From positions 1-64,000 of the forward strand of contig REEV01000120.1 of assembly GCA_007694915.1 (NCBI GenBank): 64,000 nt of DNA, read 5' to 3'. Of the stretch, positions 1-8,948 are shown piece after piece. This DNA comes from Cyanobium sp. PLM2.Bin73. Its GTDB lineage: Bacteria > Cyanobacteriota > Cyanobacteriia > PCC-6307 > Cyanobiaceae. Numbering within the stretch: the stretch's first letter is position 1; each line of letters starts with the position of its first letter. The notes beneath the pieces are model-generated. The model made no database searches. It was not told the origin of the DNA and saw nothing but the letters and a program-made list of their open reading frames with translations. The position numbers and the translations under genes are program-made.

Positions 1-74
1 TTCTCGGTGCTCCAGGCCCTACGCCCTCTCGGGCGCAGCTCATTACTGTAGCACCCTGGGGACCTGGGCTACAA

Positions 75-90
75 CCCGTGATCACACGGG
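75..90 (-). terminator. Possible weak terminator hairpin after tyrS
   Basis: A perfect 6-bp stem (CCCGTG / CACGGG) with a four-base loop lies 9-24 bases past the tyrS stop codon. It is followed on the minus strand by only a short TTGT run, so intrinsic termination is uncertain. The remaining bases 1-74 show no gene that can be supported. Confidence 0.35.
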
Positions 91-98
91 CCACTCCC

Positions 99-1394
99 CT
101 AGCCAGGGAGGACCAGGCGTCGAAAGGTCTTCTTGCCGAGCTGCAGCACCTTGCCGTTGAGTTCGTCGGCGCTGCCGAATTCCCGGTTGGCATCGAGCAC
201 CTTCTCGCCATCGAGGCGCACACCGCCCCCCTGGATCTGGCGCCGGGCCTCACTGCTGGTGGCACAGAGATCCAGCGCACTGAGCAGGTAGAAGGCCTTG
301 GCCGGGAAGTTCACCGGGGCCAGGGACACTTCCGGCACCTCCGCTTCGGCGGCACCGCGACCGCCCGCTCCAGCAACCAGGGTGGCGGCATCGGCCTGGG
401 CCTGGCGGGCGGCCTGCTCGCCATGCCGGAGACGGGTGATCTCCAGGGCCATGGTTTTCTGACGCTCGCGCGGGTTGGCTGGCAAAGCCGCCAGATCGAG
501 ACCGGTGAGCAGGGTGAGGTAGTCGTCCACCAGGGCATCGGAGAGCTTCTCGAGCTTGGAGTACATCGAGAGGGGGTCCTCGCCTAGGCCCACGGTGTTG
601 CCCAGGCTCTTGCTCATCTTCTGCACCCCATCCAGTCCGGGCAGGATCGGCAGCAGCAGGCCGAACTGGGGGGACTGGCCGAAGTGCCGTTGCAGGTCGC
701 GGCCCCTGGCCACGTTGAACTTCTGATCAGTGCCCCCCAGCTCGACATCGGCCTCAACCTGCACCGAGTCGTAGCCCTGCAGCAGTGGGTAGAGGAACTC
801 GTGCAGGGAGATGGGGGCCCCGGAGCCGTAGCGCTTGGCGAAGTCGTCCTTGGCGAGCATCTGGCCCACCGTACTGATGCCCAGCAACTCGATCACCCTG
901 GGCAGGTCCAGACCAGCCAGCCACTCGCTGTTGCGCCGCACTTCCAGCCGGCCGGGAGTGCGGAAATCGAGCAGGGCCCGCTCCGGGTCCTGGCCCTGAC
1001 CCAGCTGGGTCAGATAGGTGGAGGCGTTGGCCTCCACCTCCTCGGCGCTGAGCTGGACCCGGGTGGCACTTTTGCCGGTGGGGTCGCCGATGCGGGCCGT
1101 GAAATCACCGATGATTAATACGGCGGTGTGCCCCGCGTCCTGAAAGGCCCGCAGTTTGCGAAACAGCAGCGAGTGCCCGAGATGGATCTCGGCACCGGTT
1201 GGGTCGATGCCCAGCTTGATACGCAGCGGGCGCTGATGGGCCTCAGCCTCTGCCAGGCGAGCGGCAAGGCTGTGCTGGGATGCGGACGAAGGCGCGTCGA
1301 TGGCGCCGCCCATGGCGGCGGGGAACAGATCGGCAACGCCCCGCGTCAACCAGGCGGGCAGCTGTCGCAGGGCGGACTCGGGTGCAGAGGTCAT
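99..1394 (-). CDS. tyrS: Tyrosyl-tRNA synthetase
   Basis: Charges tRNA-Tyr with tyrosine in the cytoplasm. The 431-residue protein has the class I synthetase signatures HLGHS (residues 71-75) in the Rossmann nucleotide-binding fold and KMSKS (259-263). A C-terminal S4-like RNA-binding segment of about 65 residues contains the [14 protein letters not shown] stretch. Length and motif spacing suit the TyrZ-like bacterial subgroup. The ATG at 1394 gives a natural N-terminus. It stands alone, 67 bases downstream of the DUF1825 gene on the same strand, and may be read through from it. Family assignment is firm; the subgroup is a judgement from motif spacing. Confidence 0.96.
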   Translation of the reverse strand: MTSAPESALRQLPAWLTRGVADLFPAAMGGAIDAPSSASQHSLAARLAEAEAHQRPLRIKLGIDPTGAEIHLGHSLLFRKLRAFQDAGHTAVLIIGDFTARIGDPTGKSATRVQLSAEEVEANASTYLTQLGQGQDPERALLDFRTPGRLEVRRNSEWLAGLDLPRVIELLGISTVGQMLAKDDFAKRYGSGAPISLHEFLYPLLQGYDSVQVEADVELGGTDQKFNVARGRDLQRHFGQSPQFGLLLPILPGLDGVQKMSKSLGNTVGLGEDPLSMYSKLEKLSDALVDDYLTLLTGLDLAALPANPRERQKTMALEITRLRHGEQAARQAQADAATLVAGAGGRGAAEAEVPEVSLAPVNFPAKAFYLLSALDLCATSSEARRQIQGGGVRLDGEKVLDANREFGSADELNGKVLQLGKKTFRRLVLPG

Positions 1395-1461
1395 CAGCCC
1401 CGCGGGGTTGCATCGGCGGCTGATGGTAGGCAGCCACTCGAAGCGCCATCAGACCTGATGT

Positions 1462-1785
1462 TCAGGACTGCCTGTCGAGTTCGCCCTTCATGCGCTCGAG
1501 CGTCTGCTGCATCTGGGTGAACATCATGTCGGGTGTGAGTCCGAACTGGCCTAGCTGGGTGCGCAGCTGCTCAACGGTGAGCTTGGCCTGGAAATCCTCA
1601 GAGAGCTCAAAGCGCTTCATGAACACCTGATAGCGCTCCATCACATCTTCCATGCGCGCGATGTAGAGCTTCTTGCCCTCACGGTCGAACTTTCCGTAAT
1701 CGCTGCCCAGCTGCATCAGCTGCTGATAGTCACCGAACAGGCGCCTGGCCTCGTCCTGCACGATGTCGGAGTCGAAAAAGGCCAT
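1462..1785 (-). CDS. DUF1825 family protein, cyanobacterial conserved hypothetical
   Basis: A 107-residue soluble, highly charged and probably all-helical protein that begins MAFFDSD and ends in a helix around residues 85-105. It matches my recollection of the DUF1825 family, which is confined to cyanobacteria and has no assigned biochemical role. The frame stays open far upstream, but the ATG at 1785 gives the family-typical N-terminus, and the upstream extension is serine/arginine-rich shadow sequence antisense to the next gene. It diverges from the LuxR-type regulator across a 160-bp gap that probably holds both promoters. Function unknown. Confidence 0.88.
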   Translation of the reverse strand: MAFFDSDIVQDEARRLFGDYQQLMQLGSDYGKFDREGKKLYIARMEDVMERYQVFMKRFELSEDFQAKLTVEQLRTQLGQFGLTPDMMFTQMQQTLERMKGELDRQS

Positions 1786-1945
1786 TGCGGATCCGCCTCG
1801 GTGGCTCAGAAGTCGATTCTGAACACCGCCGGGGCCGGAGGCGAGCTGACGGCGAGTGCGGAAAGACGTAACGGTTCTTGAGAGGCGACGGACAGCACCG
1901 CCCCCACTCCCCAGGCTGACGGCAGTGTACGCAGGGTGGTGAGCG

Positions 1946-2659
1946 ATGGATTTCACGCCGCTTCTCGACGAGTTGGAGGCCCATACCCAGCGCAGCCGGG
2001 AGCTGCTGCGGGATGGGCGGCTGGTGCTCTGTCTGGGGAACCGGGCGCTGCTCAGCCTGCTGGCCCAGCAGGCCAGGCAATCGGCCCGTGTGCTGGCGGC
2101 CAACACCACCGCCCGGGAGGCGAGCGCCGCGGTGGCCTCCGAGAAGCCCGACATGCTAGTGATCAGCGATGTGCTGGAGCAGGGGGACGGCATCGAGACC
2201 GCGATCGCCCTCAAGGCCAGCCATCCTGAGCTGCGGGTGCTGCTGCTGATCAACCGCCAGCACCGTCTGCATGCTCTGCGCCGGGCCATCGCCGGCGATT
2301 GCGATGGGCTGGTGCTCGAGTCGAGCTTCGGCTCCGGTGCCCTGCTGGCAGCACTGCGCGTGGTGAGTGGTGGCGGCATCTTCGTGGACAAGCCCCTGCG
2401 CCGGGAATTCCGGCGGGGCCACGAACACGCTGGACCGCGGCAGAGCCTCAGTGAGCGGGAGCTGCAGGTGCTGGCCATGGTGGCCGCCGGGGAAACCAAC
2501 GTCGAGATCGGCAAGATGCTGTTTCTCTCGCCGGACACGGTGAAGACCCACCTCAGCAACCTGCTCGACAAGCTGCCGGCCCGGGATCGCACCCATGCCG
2601 CCGTGCTGGGTCTGCGCTGGGGCTTGATCGACTGGCCTGAGGCTGAACCCTGCCGCTAA
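1946..2659 (+). CDS. NarL/LuxR-type response regulator with atypical receiver
   Basis: A 237-residue transcription regulator. Residues 1-150 look like a receiver domain: an aspartate at position 75 (PDMLVISDV) sits where the phospho-acceptor belongs. The region where the conserved lysine is expected reads GLVLESSFG, so that lysine appears to be replaced by glutamate, and the usual acidic N-terminal pair is not evident. Residues about 165-212 form a clear LuxR helix-turn-helix (SERELQVLAMVAAGETNVEIG, then a recognition helix with SPDTVKTHLSNLLDKL). No sensor kinase lies beside it. It could be phosphorylated by an orphan kinase or work without phosphorylation. Targets are unknown. Confidence 0.85.
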   Translation: MDFTPLLDELEAHTQRSRELLRDGRLVLCLGNRALLSLLAQQARQSARVLAANTTAREASAAVASEKPDMLVISDVLEQGDGIETAIALKASHPELRVLLLINRQHRLHALRRAIAGDCDGLVLESSFGSGALLAALRVVSGGGIFVDKPLRREFRRGHEHAGPRQSLSERELQVLAMVAAGETNVEIGKMLFLSPDTVKTHLSNLLDKLPARDRTHAAVLGLRWGLIDWPEAEPCR

Positions 2660-2691
2660 CTTCGGCTCCAGCAGCACCGGAACAGCGCACC

Positions 2692-3387
2692 ATGGCCAGG
2701 CGGCACTGGCTGGACCCCCTGGCGCGTCGGCTGCTGTTGGCCAGCGGCCAGCTTCCGGCAACCAGAACCACACCCCCCACAGCCCCTGCCAGCCCCTGCC
2801 GGGATTCGGCTCAGGCGGACCAACAGTGTGAGGTCGAGCGGGAGCTGCTGGCCCTGAAACTGCGACAGGAGCCTGCCCGCCCCCTGCGCACGGCTGAAGA
2901 GGTGCGACACGCCGCTGCCCTGGGCTGGCGGCTGGATGTGAACCGGGCCAGCGCCGGCGACTGGACACGCCTGCCCGGAATCGACACCGGGCAGGTGGAT
3001 CTGCTGCTGCGCCTCCAGGCCGGTGGGGTGCAGCTGAGTGGTGCGGAGGACCTGCAACGGCTCCTGGATCTGCCCTCGGCTCAGCTGGAGTGCTGGCTGC
3101 CGGTACTGCTGTTCCACTGGTACGGCCAACCCGCCACCCCATCGCCGGCCGAGATCCGGATCGATCTCAACCGGGCCGGCCCCACCCAGCTCGAGCGCCT
3201 GGGCCTGTCCAGCGAGCGCCGCCAGCGGTTGCTGCGGGAACGGGCCCGCGGGCCATTCCGCGATCTGGCCGACCTGCAGCAGCGGCTCCATCTCCCCCCC
3301 GATCTGGTGGAGAACTGGATCGGCAAAGTGAGGTTCAGCGCCGGCCAGGCAGGACCGGAGCTGCCGCCCGCGCGGCGCAGCGCCTGA
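2692..3387 (+). CDS. ComEA-like protein with two helix-hairpin-helix segments
   Basis: A 231-residue protein with two segments of the helix-hairpin-helix type. One starts near residue 80 (LDVNRASAGDWTRLPGIDTGQVDLLLRL) and one near 158 (IDLNRAGPTQLERLGLSSERRQRLLR). Each opens with the D-x-N-x-A pattern seen in ComEA and other non-specific DNA-binding proteins. The first 40 residues are proline/alanine-rich and arginine-rich with only a weak hydrophobic stretch, so export is unclear. It lies 32 bases after the LuxR-type regulator and 15 bases before a GIY-YIG-like nuclease gene, so the three could be co-transcribed. A role in DNA binding is inferred from the motif only. Confidence 0.75.
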   Translation: MARRHWLDPLARRLLLASGQLPATRTTPPTAPASPCRDSAQADQQCEVERELLALKLRQEPARPLRTAEEVRHAAALGWRLDVNRASAGDWTRLPGIDTGQVDLLLRLQAGGVQLSGAEDLQRLLDLPSAQLECWLPVLLFHWYGQPATPSPAEIRIDLNRAGPTQLERLGLSSERRQRLLRERARGPFRDLADLQQRLHLPPDLVENWIGKVRFSAGQAGPELPPARRSA

Positions 3388-3402
3388 GGCCGGCCGGCAA
3401 CC

Positions 3403-4023
3403 ATGGGAGGAGCACGGCAGGGGGACCTGTTCAGCGCGGCGGCAGACCTGGCAGGAACGGAACTCGACCCCGAACTGCCCCTGCTCCGCCATCAGCTGCT
3501 GGCCTGGCAGCAGGCCCTGGCACGCCACCAGTCCCCGCTGTTCACGGGCAGCAACGCGGTGGTTCAGCAGGTGGGGCTGTTCGATGACCCGCAACCCGCT
3601 GCCGGCGGCGGCCACCCCCATCTCGCCCTCAATCCTCTGCAGCTGCGGGCCCAGCCCCTGAGTTTCTGGCGCTGGCCGGAACCGCCCCAGCGGGGCGCGG
3701 CGCTCTACTTCGTGCTCGACCATTCGCCGGTCGGCGCAGGTCAACAGACCCAGCCACTGCTCCTCTACGTGGGCGAAACCGGCCGGGCTGATCGGCGCTG
3801 GAAGGGCGAGCACGACTGCAAGCAGTATCTGGCGGCCTACTGCGAGGCCCTGGCGCGGCTGGAGCTGGCCGCCAGGCTGAGCATCCACTTCTGGCTCGAC
3901 GCCCCTGAATCAGCACGCCAGCGCCGGGCACTGGAGCGGTCGCTGATCCAGCGCTGGCTGCCTCCGTTCAACAAGGAAACGCGTGGGCGCTGGGCCACCC
4001 CCTTCACCGCTGATGGCGACTGA
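3403..4023 (+). CDS. GIY-YIG-like nuclease domain protein
   Basis: A 206-residue protein whose second half has the elements of a GIY-YIG nuclease: ALYFV (residues 100-104) as the first strand, LYVGET (121-126) as the second, arginines at 131-132, a glutamate at 178 (ALERSLIQRW) that would bind metal, and an asparagine at 190 (PPFNKE). All expected catalytic positions are present, so activity is plausible. The N-terminal half (about residues 20-60) is glutamine/leucine-rich and not recognised. It follows the HhH gene by 15 bases and precedes pepA by about 39. Substrate is unknown; repair, uptake-associated processing and RNA cleavage are all possible. Confidence 0.7.
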   Translation: MGGARQGDLFSAAADLAGTELDPELPLLRHQLLAWQQALARHQSPLFTGSNAVVQQVGLFDDPQPAAGGGHPHLALNPLQLRAQPLSFWRWPEPPQRGAALYFVLDHSPVGAGQQTQPLLLYVGETGRADRRWKGEHDCKQYLAAYCEALARLELAARLSIHFWLDAPESARQRRALERSLIQRWLPPFNKETRGRWATPFTADGD

Positions 4024-4062
4024 AGCCGCTGGCTACGATCGCGGCCACGACACGCCTCCCCC

Positions 4063-5580
4063 ATGCAGTTTCGCTGCCTCCCCGACGCGCTCTCTGCCGT
4101 CCTCGGCCAGTGGAGCGGGGACACATTGGCGGTGGGGCTGTTCGCCGGCAGCGAGGAACGGCCGGAGCACCCTCTGCGGGGCGAACTGCTGAAGGCCGTC
4201 GGCGCCGGCCTTCAGCAACGGCTGGAGCAGCGGCGCTTCAAGGGGAAACCCGGGGAATGCCTGAGTTTCGAGCAACTTGAAGGCACGCCGCGCACGCTGA
4301 TCGTGGTGGGGCTGGGAGAGCCGGCCGGATTCGATCTCGACGGCCTGCGCGCCGCGGCCGCCAGCGTTGCCCAGGCCGCTGCGGCCGCGGGCGCCGAGGA
4401 CCTGGCGGTGGCCCTGCCCTGCGAGGGCTTTGAGAACGACGACGCCGGCAGGGCCATTGCCGAGGCGGTGCGGCTGAGCCTCTACAACGACCAGCGCTTC
4501 AAGAGCGAACAGGAGCCCCGGCCCCTGCCGGCCATGGTGTCCCTGATCGGCCTGCCCGCCAGCTGCGCCCAGGCCCTGGAGGCAGTGAGCGGCACCTGCG
4601 CCGGCGTGGAGCTGGCACGCCAGCTGGTGGCGGCACCCCCCAATGTGGTCACCCCCCAGCACCTGGCCGACACGGCCGCCGCCCTGGCCCGGGACCACGG
4701 CCTGGAGTTGCAGATTCTGGAGCGGGACGCCTGTGAAGCCCTGGGCATGGGCGCCTATCTGGGGGTGGCTCAGGGCTCCGACCTGCCCCCCAAATTCATC
4801 CATCTCACCTACCACCCAGCTGGCGGCGCCCAGCGGCGTGTGGCACTGGTGGGCAAGGGCCTCACCTTTGATTCCGGCGGCTACAACCTCAAGACCGGCG
4901 GCTCCCAGATCGAGATGATGAAGTACGACATGGGCGGCAGCGCGGCCGTACTGGGGGCAGCCCGGGCCATCGGCGAGCTCAAGCCCGCCGGGGTGGAGGT
5001 GCATGTGATCGTGGCCGCCTGCGAAAACATGATCAGCGGCGGGGCCGTGCACCCTGGCGACATCCTCACCGCCTCCAACGGCAAGACCATCGAGATCAAC
5101 AACACCGATGCCGAAGGCCGTCTCACGCTGGCGGACGCCCTGGTCTACGCCTGCAAGCTCGAGCCCGATGCCGTGGTCGACCTGGCCACCCTCACCGGGG
5201 CCTGCGTGATCGCCCTGGGCTCCGAGATCGCGGGGTTGTGGTCGAGCAGCGACGGGCTCAGCCAGTCCCTTCAGGCCGCCGCAGCCGCCGGGGGTGAAGC
5301 CCTCTGGCCGATGCCCCTGCGCAGCTCCTACAAGGCTGGCCTCAAGAGCCCCGTGGCCGATCTCAAGAACACCGGCCCGCGTCCCGGCGGCGCCATCACG
5401 GCTGCGCTGTTCCTGCAGGACTTCGTGAGCAAGGAGCTGCCCTGGGCCCACCTGGACATCGCCGGCACGGTGTGGTGCGACAAGGGCCGGGGCCTGGATC
5501 CGGCCGGGGCCACAGGCTTCGGCGTGCGCACCCTGGTGAACTGGATCTGCAGTGGGGCCCCGGTGGCGCAGCAGACCTAG
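4063..5580 (+). CDS. pepA: Leucyl aminopeptidase (M17 family)
   Basis: Removes N-terminal residues from peptides using two metal ions. The 505-residue protein has the M17 signature NTDAEGRL at 347-354, the metal-binding block GKGLTFDSGG at 264-273, and KYDMGG at 287-292, so the catalytic lysines, aspartates and glutamate all appear present. The N-terminal 170 residues match the less conserved regulatory domain. Length is normal for the family (about 490-510). The ATG at 4063 is the first sensible start after the upstream gene ends. In Escherichia coli PepA also binds DNA; nothing in this sequence tests that here. Confidence 0.96.
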   Translation: MQFRCLPDALSAVLGQWSGDTLAVGLFAGSEERPEHPLRGELLKAVGAGLQQRLEQRRFKGKPGECLSFEQLEGTPRTLIVVGLGEPAGFDLDGLRAAAASVAQAAAAAGAEDLAVALPCEGFENDDAGRAIAEAVRLSLYNDQRFKSEQEPRPLPAMVSLIGLPASCAQALEAVSGTCAGVELARQLVAAPPNVVTPQHLADTAAALARDHGLELQILERDACEALGMGAYLGVAQGSDLPPKFIHLTYHPAGGAQRRVALVGKGLTFDSGGYNLKTGGSQIEMMKYDMGGSAAVLGAARAIGELKPAGVEVHVIVAACENMISGGAVHPGDILTASNGKTIEINNTDAEGRLTLADALVYACKLEPDAVVDLATLTGACVIALGSEIAGLWSSSDGLSQSLQAAAAAGGEALWPMPLRSSYKAGLKSPVADLKNTGPRPGGAITAALFLQDFVSKELPWAHLDIAGTVWCDKGRGLDPAGATGFGVRTLVNWICSGAPVAQQT

Positions 5581-5612
5581 GTTTGCCTGGCCTCCACGCT
5601 GCCCCGCCGCCC

Positions 5613-5897
5613 ATGGCCATCCAGAAGATCCGCTGGTACGTGAAAGCCCAGCTCGGGGTGCTGATGCTGCCGGCGGGGCTGTGCCTGTTCGGAGAGGCCG
5701 TGATCCGCAAGGGTCTCGAGGAGCTGGTCAAGCGAACCGAGGTGGCCTCGGCAGCGGGCGAAAGCCTGCCCTTGAAACTGCTTCAGGCCCCAGGTCCCTG
5801 GTTCTGGTACGGCACCCTCGGATTGATCCTGATCAACGCCGGCGTGGGGCTGATGGTGGAAAGCGGGTTGCTGCGAGGCTACCCGCGCCGTAGCTGA
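5613..5897 (+). CDS. Small two-helix membrane protein, conserved hypothetical
   Basis: A 94-residue protein beginning MAIQKIRWYVKAQLGVLML. Two hydrophobic segments, about residues 13-28 and 63-82, suggest two membrane helices joined by a polar loop containing KGLEELVKRTE. The C-terminus is basic (YPRRS). The frame is open further upstream, but that stretch overlaps the end of pepA, so the ATG at 5613 is chosen. It lies 33 bases downstream of pepA on the same strand and is probably co-transcribed. No function is recognised; I recall similar small proteins only from picocyanobacteria. Confidence 0.7.
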   Translation: MAIQKIRWYVKAQLGVLMLPAGLCLFGEAVIRKGLEELVKRTEVASAAGESLPLKLLQAPGPWFWYGTLGLILINAGVGLMVESGLLRGYPRRS

Positions 5898-5949
5898 CCC
5901 CGGCGGCGCCGAGACGCGAGACAGCGCTGCTCAGGGCCCAGGGCTGAGC

Positions 5950-6183
5950 TCAGGCCACATGGCTGAAGCGGCCAGCGCCGGTGTCACGCCCGCCAGCCAC
6001 GCTGCCCGCCGACTGGAGCGCGGCGATGAGGTGCTCCGGATCCTCCAGGGCATGGATCTGCCACCGGGCGCGCTCACTGCAGAGCGGCAACAACCGGTCC
6101 AGGTCGTCAGCGGCCTGCTTGGGGCTGGGATAGGGGCCCACGTGCCTGGTGTGAAGGCCATCGCGGATGGTCAGCAGATACAA
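5950..6183 (-). CDS. Small conserved hypothetical protein, 77 residues
   Basis: A short soluble protein that begins MYLLTIRDGLHTRHVGPY and has a helical middle (SPKQAADDLDRLL, EDPEHLIAALQSAG). It is convergent with the small membrane protein gene and lies 29 bases downstream of msrA on the same strand, so it may be the last gene of the lpx/msrA run. The N-terminal sequence has the look of a real protein rather than a GC-rich shadow frame, and no overlapping alternative gene was found. No function is recognised. Confidence 0.6.
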   Translation of the reverse strand: MYLLTIRDGLHTRHVGPYPSPKQAADDLDRLLPLCSERARWQIHALEDPEHLIAALQSAGSVAGGRDTGAGRFSHVA

Positions 6184-6212
6184 CCCGATCTCCGCAGCGC
6201 GCGTGGTTCACG

Positions 6213-6923
6213 CTAACCGCGGGACGCGGCAGAACCAAGGGCCTCTCCCCAGGGCTTGAGCGTGCGGGCCCTGGAGCCCCAGACGGCATCGAGGCGTCGA
6301 TCCCGCCCGCAGGCCCAGCGGTAGTAGCCGTAGCGCAGCGGATTGCGCGCGGCATAGTTCTGGTGGTAACCCTCAGCCGGCCAAAATCGGCTCAAGGGCT
6401 TGATCTCCACCTTCAGCGCCGCCAGGGGCAGGCCCAGTTCCCGGGCCGCCTGACGGCGGCTGGCCAGGGCCAGACGCTGCTGGTCGGGGCCGGCGGTGAA
6501 GATCACGGGGCGGTAGGAGTCACCGCGATCACAGAACTGGCCCTCCCCATCCAGTGGATCGATGTTGCGCCAGTAGGCCCGCAGCAGGTCCTCTGGAGCG
6601 GTGCGGCGGGGATCGAAGCGCACGCGCACACTCTCCTGGTGGCCGGTGCCGCCGGCCGACACCTGGCGGTAGGTGGGGCGCGCCAGGGTGCCACCGCTGT
6701 AGCCACTCTCCACATCGAGCACCCCAGGGAGGGGTTCCAGATCGTGCTCCAGGCACCAGAAACAGCCGCCGGCCAGCACCAACTCCTCCTGCGCAGCGGG
6801 CAGCGGCTCGGCGGCCAGGGCCACGGTGGGCCAGGAGCCCAGGCCGCTGATGAGCAACAGCAGGCTGGCGACAACGGCCACAAGCGGACGCAGCGCCGGG
6901 ACGCGTGGCGGCGGTGAGATCAC
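6213..6923 (-). CDS. msrA: Peptide methionine-S-sulfoxide reductase, probably exported
   Basis: Reduces the S form of methionine sulfoxide in damaged proteins. The hallmark [11 protein letters not shown] lies at residues 53-63, with catalytic Cys54 and neighbouring Cys57. The rest of the fold follows ([17 protein letters not shown], ending near the [15 protein letters not shown] stretch). Residues about 12-37 form a hydrophobic signal-peptide-like segment ending VALA, so the enzyme is predicted to act outside the cytoplasm (periplasm or thylakoid lumen). Its ATG overlaps the lpxB stop by four bases (ATGA), so it is translated as the last large gene of the outer-membrane operon. Confidence 0.93.
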   Translation of the reverse strand: MISPPPRVPALRPLVAVVASLLLLISGLGSWPTVALAAEPLPAAQEELVLAGGCFWCLEHDLEPLPGVLDVESGYSGGTLARPTYRQVSAGGTGHQESVRVRFDPRRTAPEDLLRAYWRNIDPLDGEGQFCDRGDSYRPVIFTAGPDQQRLALASRRQAARELGLPLAALKVEIKPLSRFWPAEGYHQNYAARNPLRYGYYRWACGRDRRLDAVWGSRARTLKPWGEALGSAASRG

Positions 6924-8137
6924 AGGGAAGCGGGGGATGGGGAGCTGGGGTGGGCGCCGGCCTGCACCTGATCCAGAATGGCGATGGCAGCCCGATCGGT
7001 GACTCCCGGTTCACCCAGCTGGCGGCGCAGGCGGCGGTAGCCGTCCAGCATGGCCAGCCGCTCCGGGCTGTCGCCGCGCAGCAGCGGCAGGGCCTGCTCC
7101 ACGATGGCGGCCGGACGCAGCGCCTCCTGCAGCAGCTCCGGCACCAGCCGCTCCCCCAGCACGAGATTGACCGGAGAGATGTGGGGCACGCTGAAGCGCA
7201 GCAGATGGCGGGCCACGAAGGCCGTCAGCCAGCTGACGCGGTAGACCACCACCTGGGGAACACCCCGCAGGGCCAGTTCCAGATTCACGGTGCCCGACTT
7301 GGCCAGGGCGAGGTCGGCGGCGGCACAGAGCACGGGCTTGAGCTGGTCGGCGTCAGCCGCCGAAATCACCGTGGCCGTCAGGCCACAGCGCTGCAGCTGC
7401 TGGCTGAGACGGACCTCGAAACCCGCCAGTCCCGCCGGCACCAGCACCTGCAGGCCAGGTTGCCGGCGCTGCAGCTCAACAGCAGCGGCGACGATGTGGG
7501 GCAGGAGGTAATGCAGTTCCTGGCGGCGGGATGCGGGCATCAGCAGCAGCACCGGGGCCTGGGGATCCAGGTCCAGCTGCCGGCAGGCCTCCTCCCGGGA
7601 TGGGAAGGCGCCGAGGGTGTCCAGCAGGGGATGGCCCACATAGGTGACCTGGGCACCGCGGCAGCGGTAGTAGCGGGCCTCCTCCTGAAAGATCGCCAGG
7701 ATCTGGTTGGTGAAGCGAATCAGGTTGGTGCGCCCCTTGGAGCCGAAGGTGAAGGCCCATTCCTGGGGGGCGATGTAATAGGTGATCGGCACGTGGGGAA
7801 AACGGCGCTTGGTGCGCAGGCCCAGGCTCACGTTGGCCCCCATGTAGTCGATCAGCACCACACCGTCGGGGGGCTGGCGGCGAAACCAGCGCCGGAGCTG
7901 ACGCTGCACCCGCAGGGTGGGCAACACGAAGGGAATCGCCTCGAGCAGCCCGATGGCCCCCATGCGGGTGGTGTCGGCGAGCAGTTCAGCGCCGGCGCGC
8001 CGCATGCGTTCGCCGCCCAGGGCGAGCACCTGCAGATGAATGCCACGCCGGCGGGCCTCCCGGTGCAGGGCCTCCACCAGCAGCGCGCCCTGCAGATCAC
8101 CCGACACTTCGCCGGTGCTCACCAGCAGGCGGAGCAT
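6920..8137 (-). CDS. lpxB: Lipid-A-disaccharide synthase
   Basis: Glycosyltransferase that condenses UDP-2,3-diacylglucosamine with lipid X to form the lipid A disaccharide at the inner face of the cytoplasmic membrane. The 405-residue protein starts with the family pattern [20 protein letters not shown] and contains [10 protein letters not shown] (about residues 120-130) and a C-terminal donor-binding half ([20 protein letters not shown]). Length is close to the usual 380-400. Its start shares one base with the lpxA stop (TGATG), implying translational coupling. Cyanobacterial lipid A is often simplified, but the first steps encoded here are conserved. Confidence 0.95.
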   Translation of the reverse strand: MLRLLVSTGEVSGDLQGALLVEALHREARRRGIHLQVLALGGERMRRAGAELLADTTRMGAIGLLEAIPFVLPTLRVQRQLRRWFRRQPPDGVVLIDYMGANVSLGLRTKRRFPHVPITYYIAPQEWAFTFGSKGRTNLIRFTNQILAIFQEEARYYRCRGAQVTYVGHPLLDTLGAFPSREEACRQLDLDPQAPVLLLMPASRRQELHYLLPHIVAAAVELQRRQPGLQVLVPAGLAGFEVRLSQQLQRCGLTATVISAADADQLKPVLCAAADLALAKSGTVNLELALRGVPQVVVYRVSWLTAFVARHLLRFSVPHISPVNLVLGERLVPELLQEALRPAAIVEQALPLLRGDSPERLAMLDGYRRLRRQLGEPGVTDRAAIAILDQVQAGAHPSSPSPASL

Positions 8138-8943
8138 CAGCGGCTCCCCGGAATCGGTCCGCGCCGCTCTGGAGCCAGGGAGGCCTCCAGAAAAACCACC
8201 AGTTCCTCGGCCGCCCCGCTGAGGGAGTCGCGGCGCAGCTGAGCCAGGGCCTCGGCCAGCGGCAGGCCGCTCCGGTAGATGAGGGTCCAGGCACGTTTGA
8301 GATCCTCGATCTCACGCCCCCCTGCCCGCGCCGCCAGACCGCTGCGCTGCAGCCCGATGCGGTTGAGCGCCCGCACCCGCGCCGGATGGCCCTCCACCGT
8401 GGTGAATGGCGGCACATCGCGCTCGATGCGGCTCATGCCGCCCACCATCGCCAGGGTGCCGATGTGCACGAACTGATGGATGCCGAGCATGCCGCCGATC
8501 ACCGCCCGATCAGCAATCTGGACATGACCCGCGACGGCGACCCCATTGGCGATCACGATCCGGTCACCGAGCAGACAGTTGTGGCCCAGGTGGCTGTAGG
8601 CCATCAACAAGTTGCCGCTGCCCACCCGGGTGAGCTGCTCATCCCTGGTGGCCCGGTTGATCGTGACGCACTCACGCAAGGTGTTCTCGTCTCCGAGCTC
8701 CACCCCAGTGGGATCACCGGTGTACTTGAGGTCCTGGGGTTCCAGACCGATGCAGGCCCCTGGGAAGATGCGGTTGCCGCGCCCCATCCGCACCCGGCCA
8801 TCCAGCACCACGTGGGCAGCGATCCAGCACTCCGGACCGATGCGCACCTCCGGGCCGATCACCGCATAGGGGCCCACCTCCACGCCATCCGCCAGCTCGG
8901 CCCGGGGATCGACGACAGCGGTGGGATGGATGCGCGTGGACAT
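8137..8943 (-). CDS. lpxA: UDP-N-acetylglucosamine O-acyltransferase
   Basis: First acylation step of lipid A synthesis, moving a hydroxyacyl chain from acyl carrier protein to UDP-GlcNAc. The 268-residue protein is built of hexapeptide repeats forming a left-handed beta helix (for example [24 protein letters not shown]), followed by a helical C-terminal domain from about residue 190. The segment [11 protein letters not shown] contains the histidine expected at the active site. It sits five bases after fabZ and overlaps lpxB by one base. The order lpxC-fabZ-lpxA-lpxB is a common bacterial lipid A cluster. Confidence 0.96.
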   Translation of the reverse strand: MSTRIHPTAVVDPRAELADGVEVGPYAVIGPEVRIGPECWIAAHVVLDGRVRMGRGNRIFPGACIGLEPQDLKYTGDPTGVELGDENTLRECVTINRATRDEQLTRVGSGNLLMAYSHLGHNCLLGDRIVIANGVAVAGHVQIADRAVIGGMLGIHQFVHIGTLAMVGGMSRIERDVPPFTTVEGHPARVRALNRIGLQRSGLAARAGGREIEDLKRAWTLIYRSGLPLAEALAQLRRDSLSGAAEELVVFLEASLAPERRGPIPGSR

Positions 8944-8948
8944 CGCAA

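Noticed and set aside
1786-2592. Upstream extension of the DUF1825 gene to 376 residues
   Set aside because: The extension is antisense to the LuxR-type regulator, and the family starts at the ATG at 1785.
4033-5451. A 472-residue minus-strand frame antisense to pepA
   Set aside because: PepA has all its motifs on the plus strand; the antisense frame has none.
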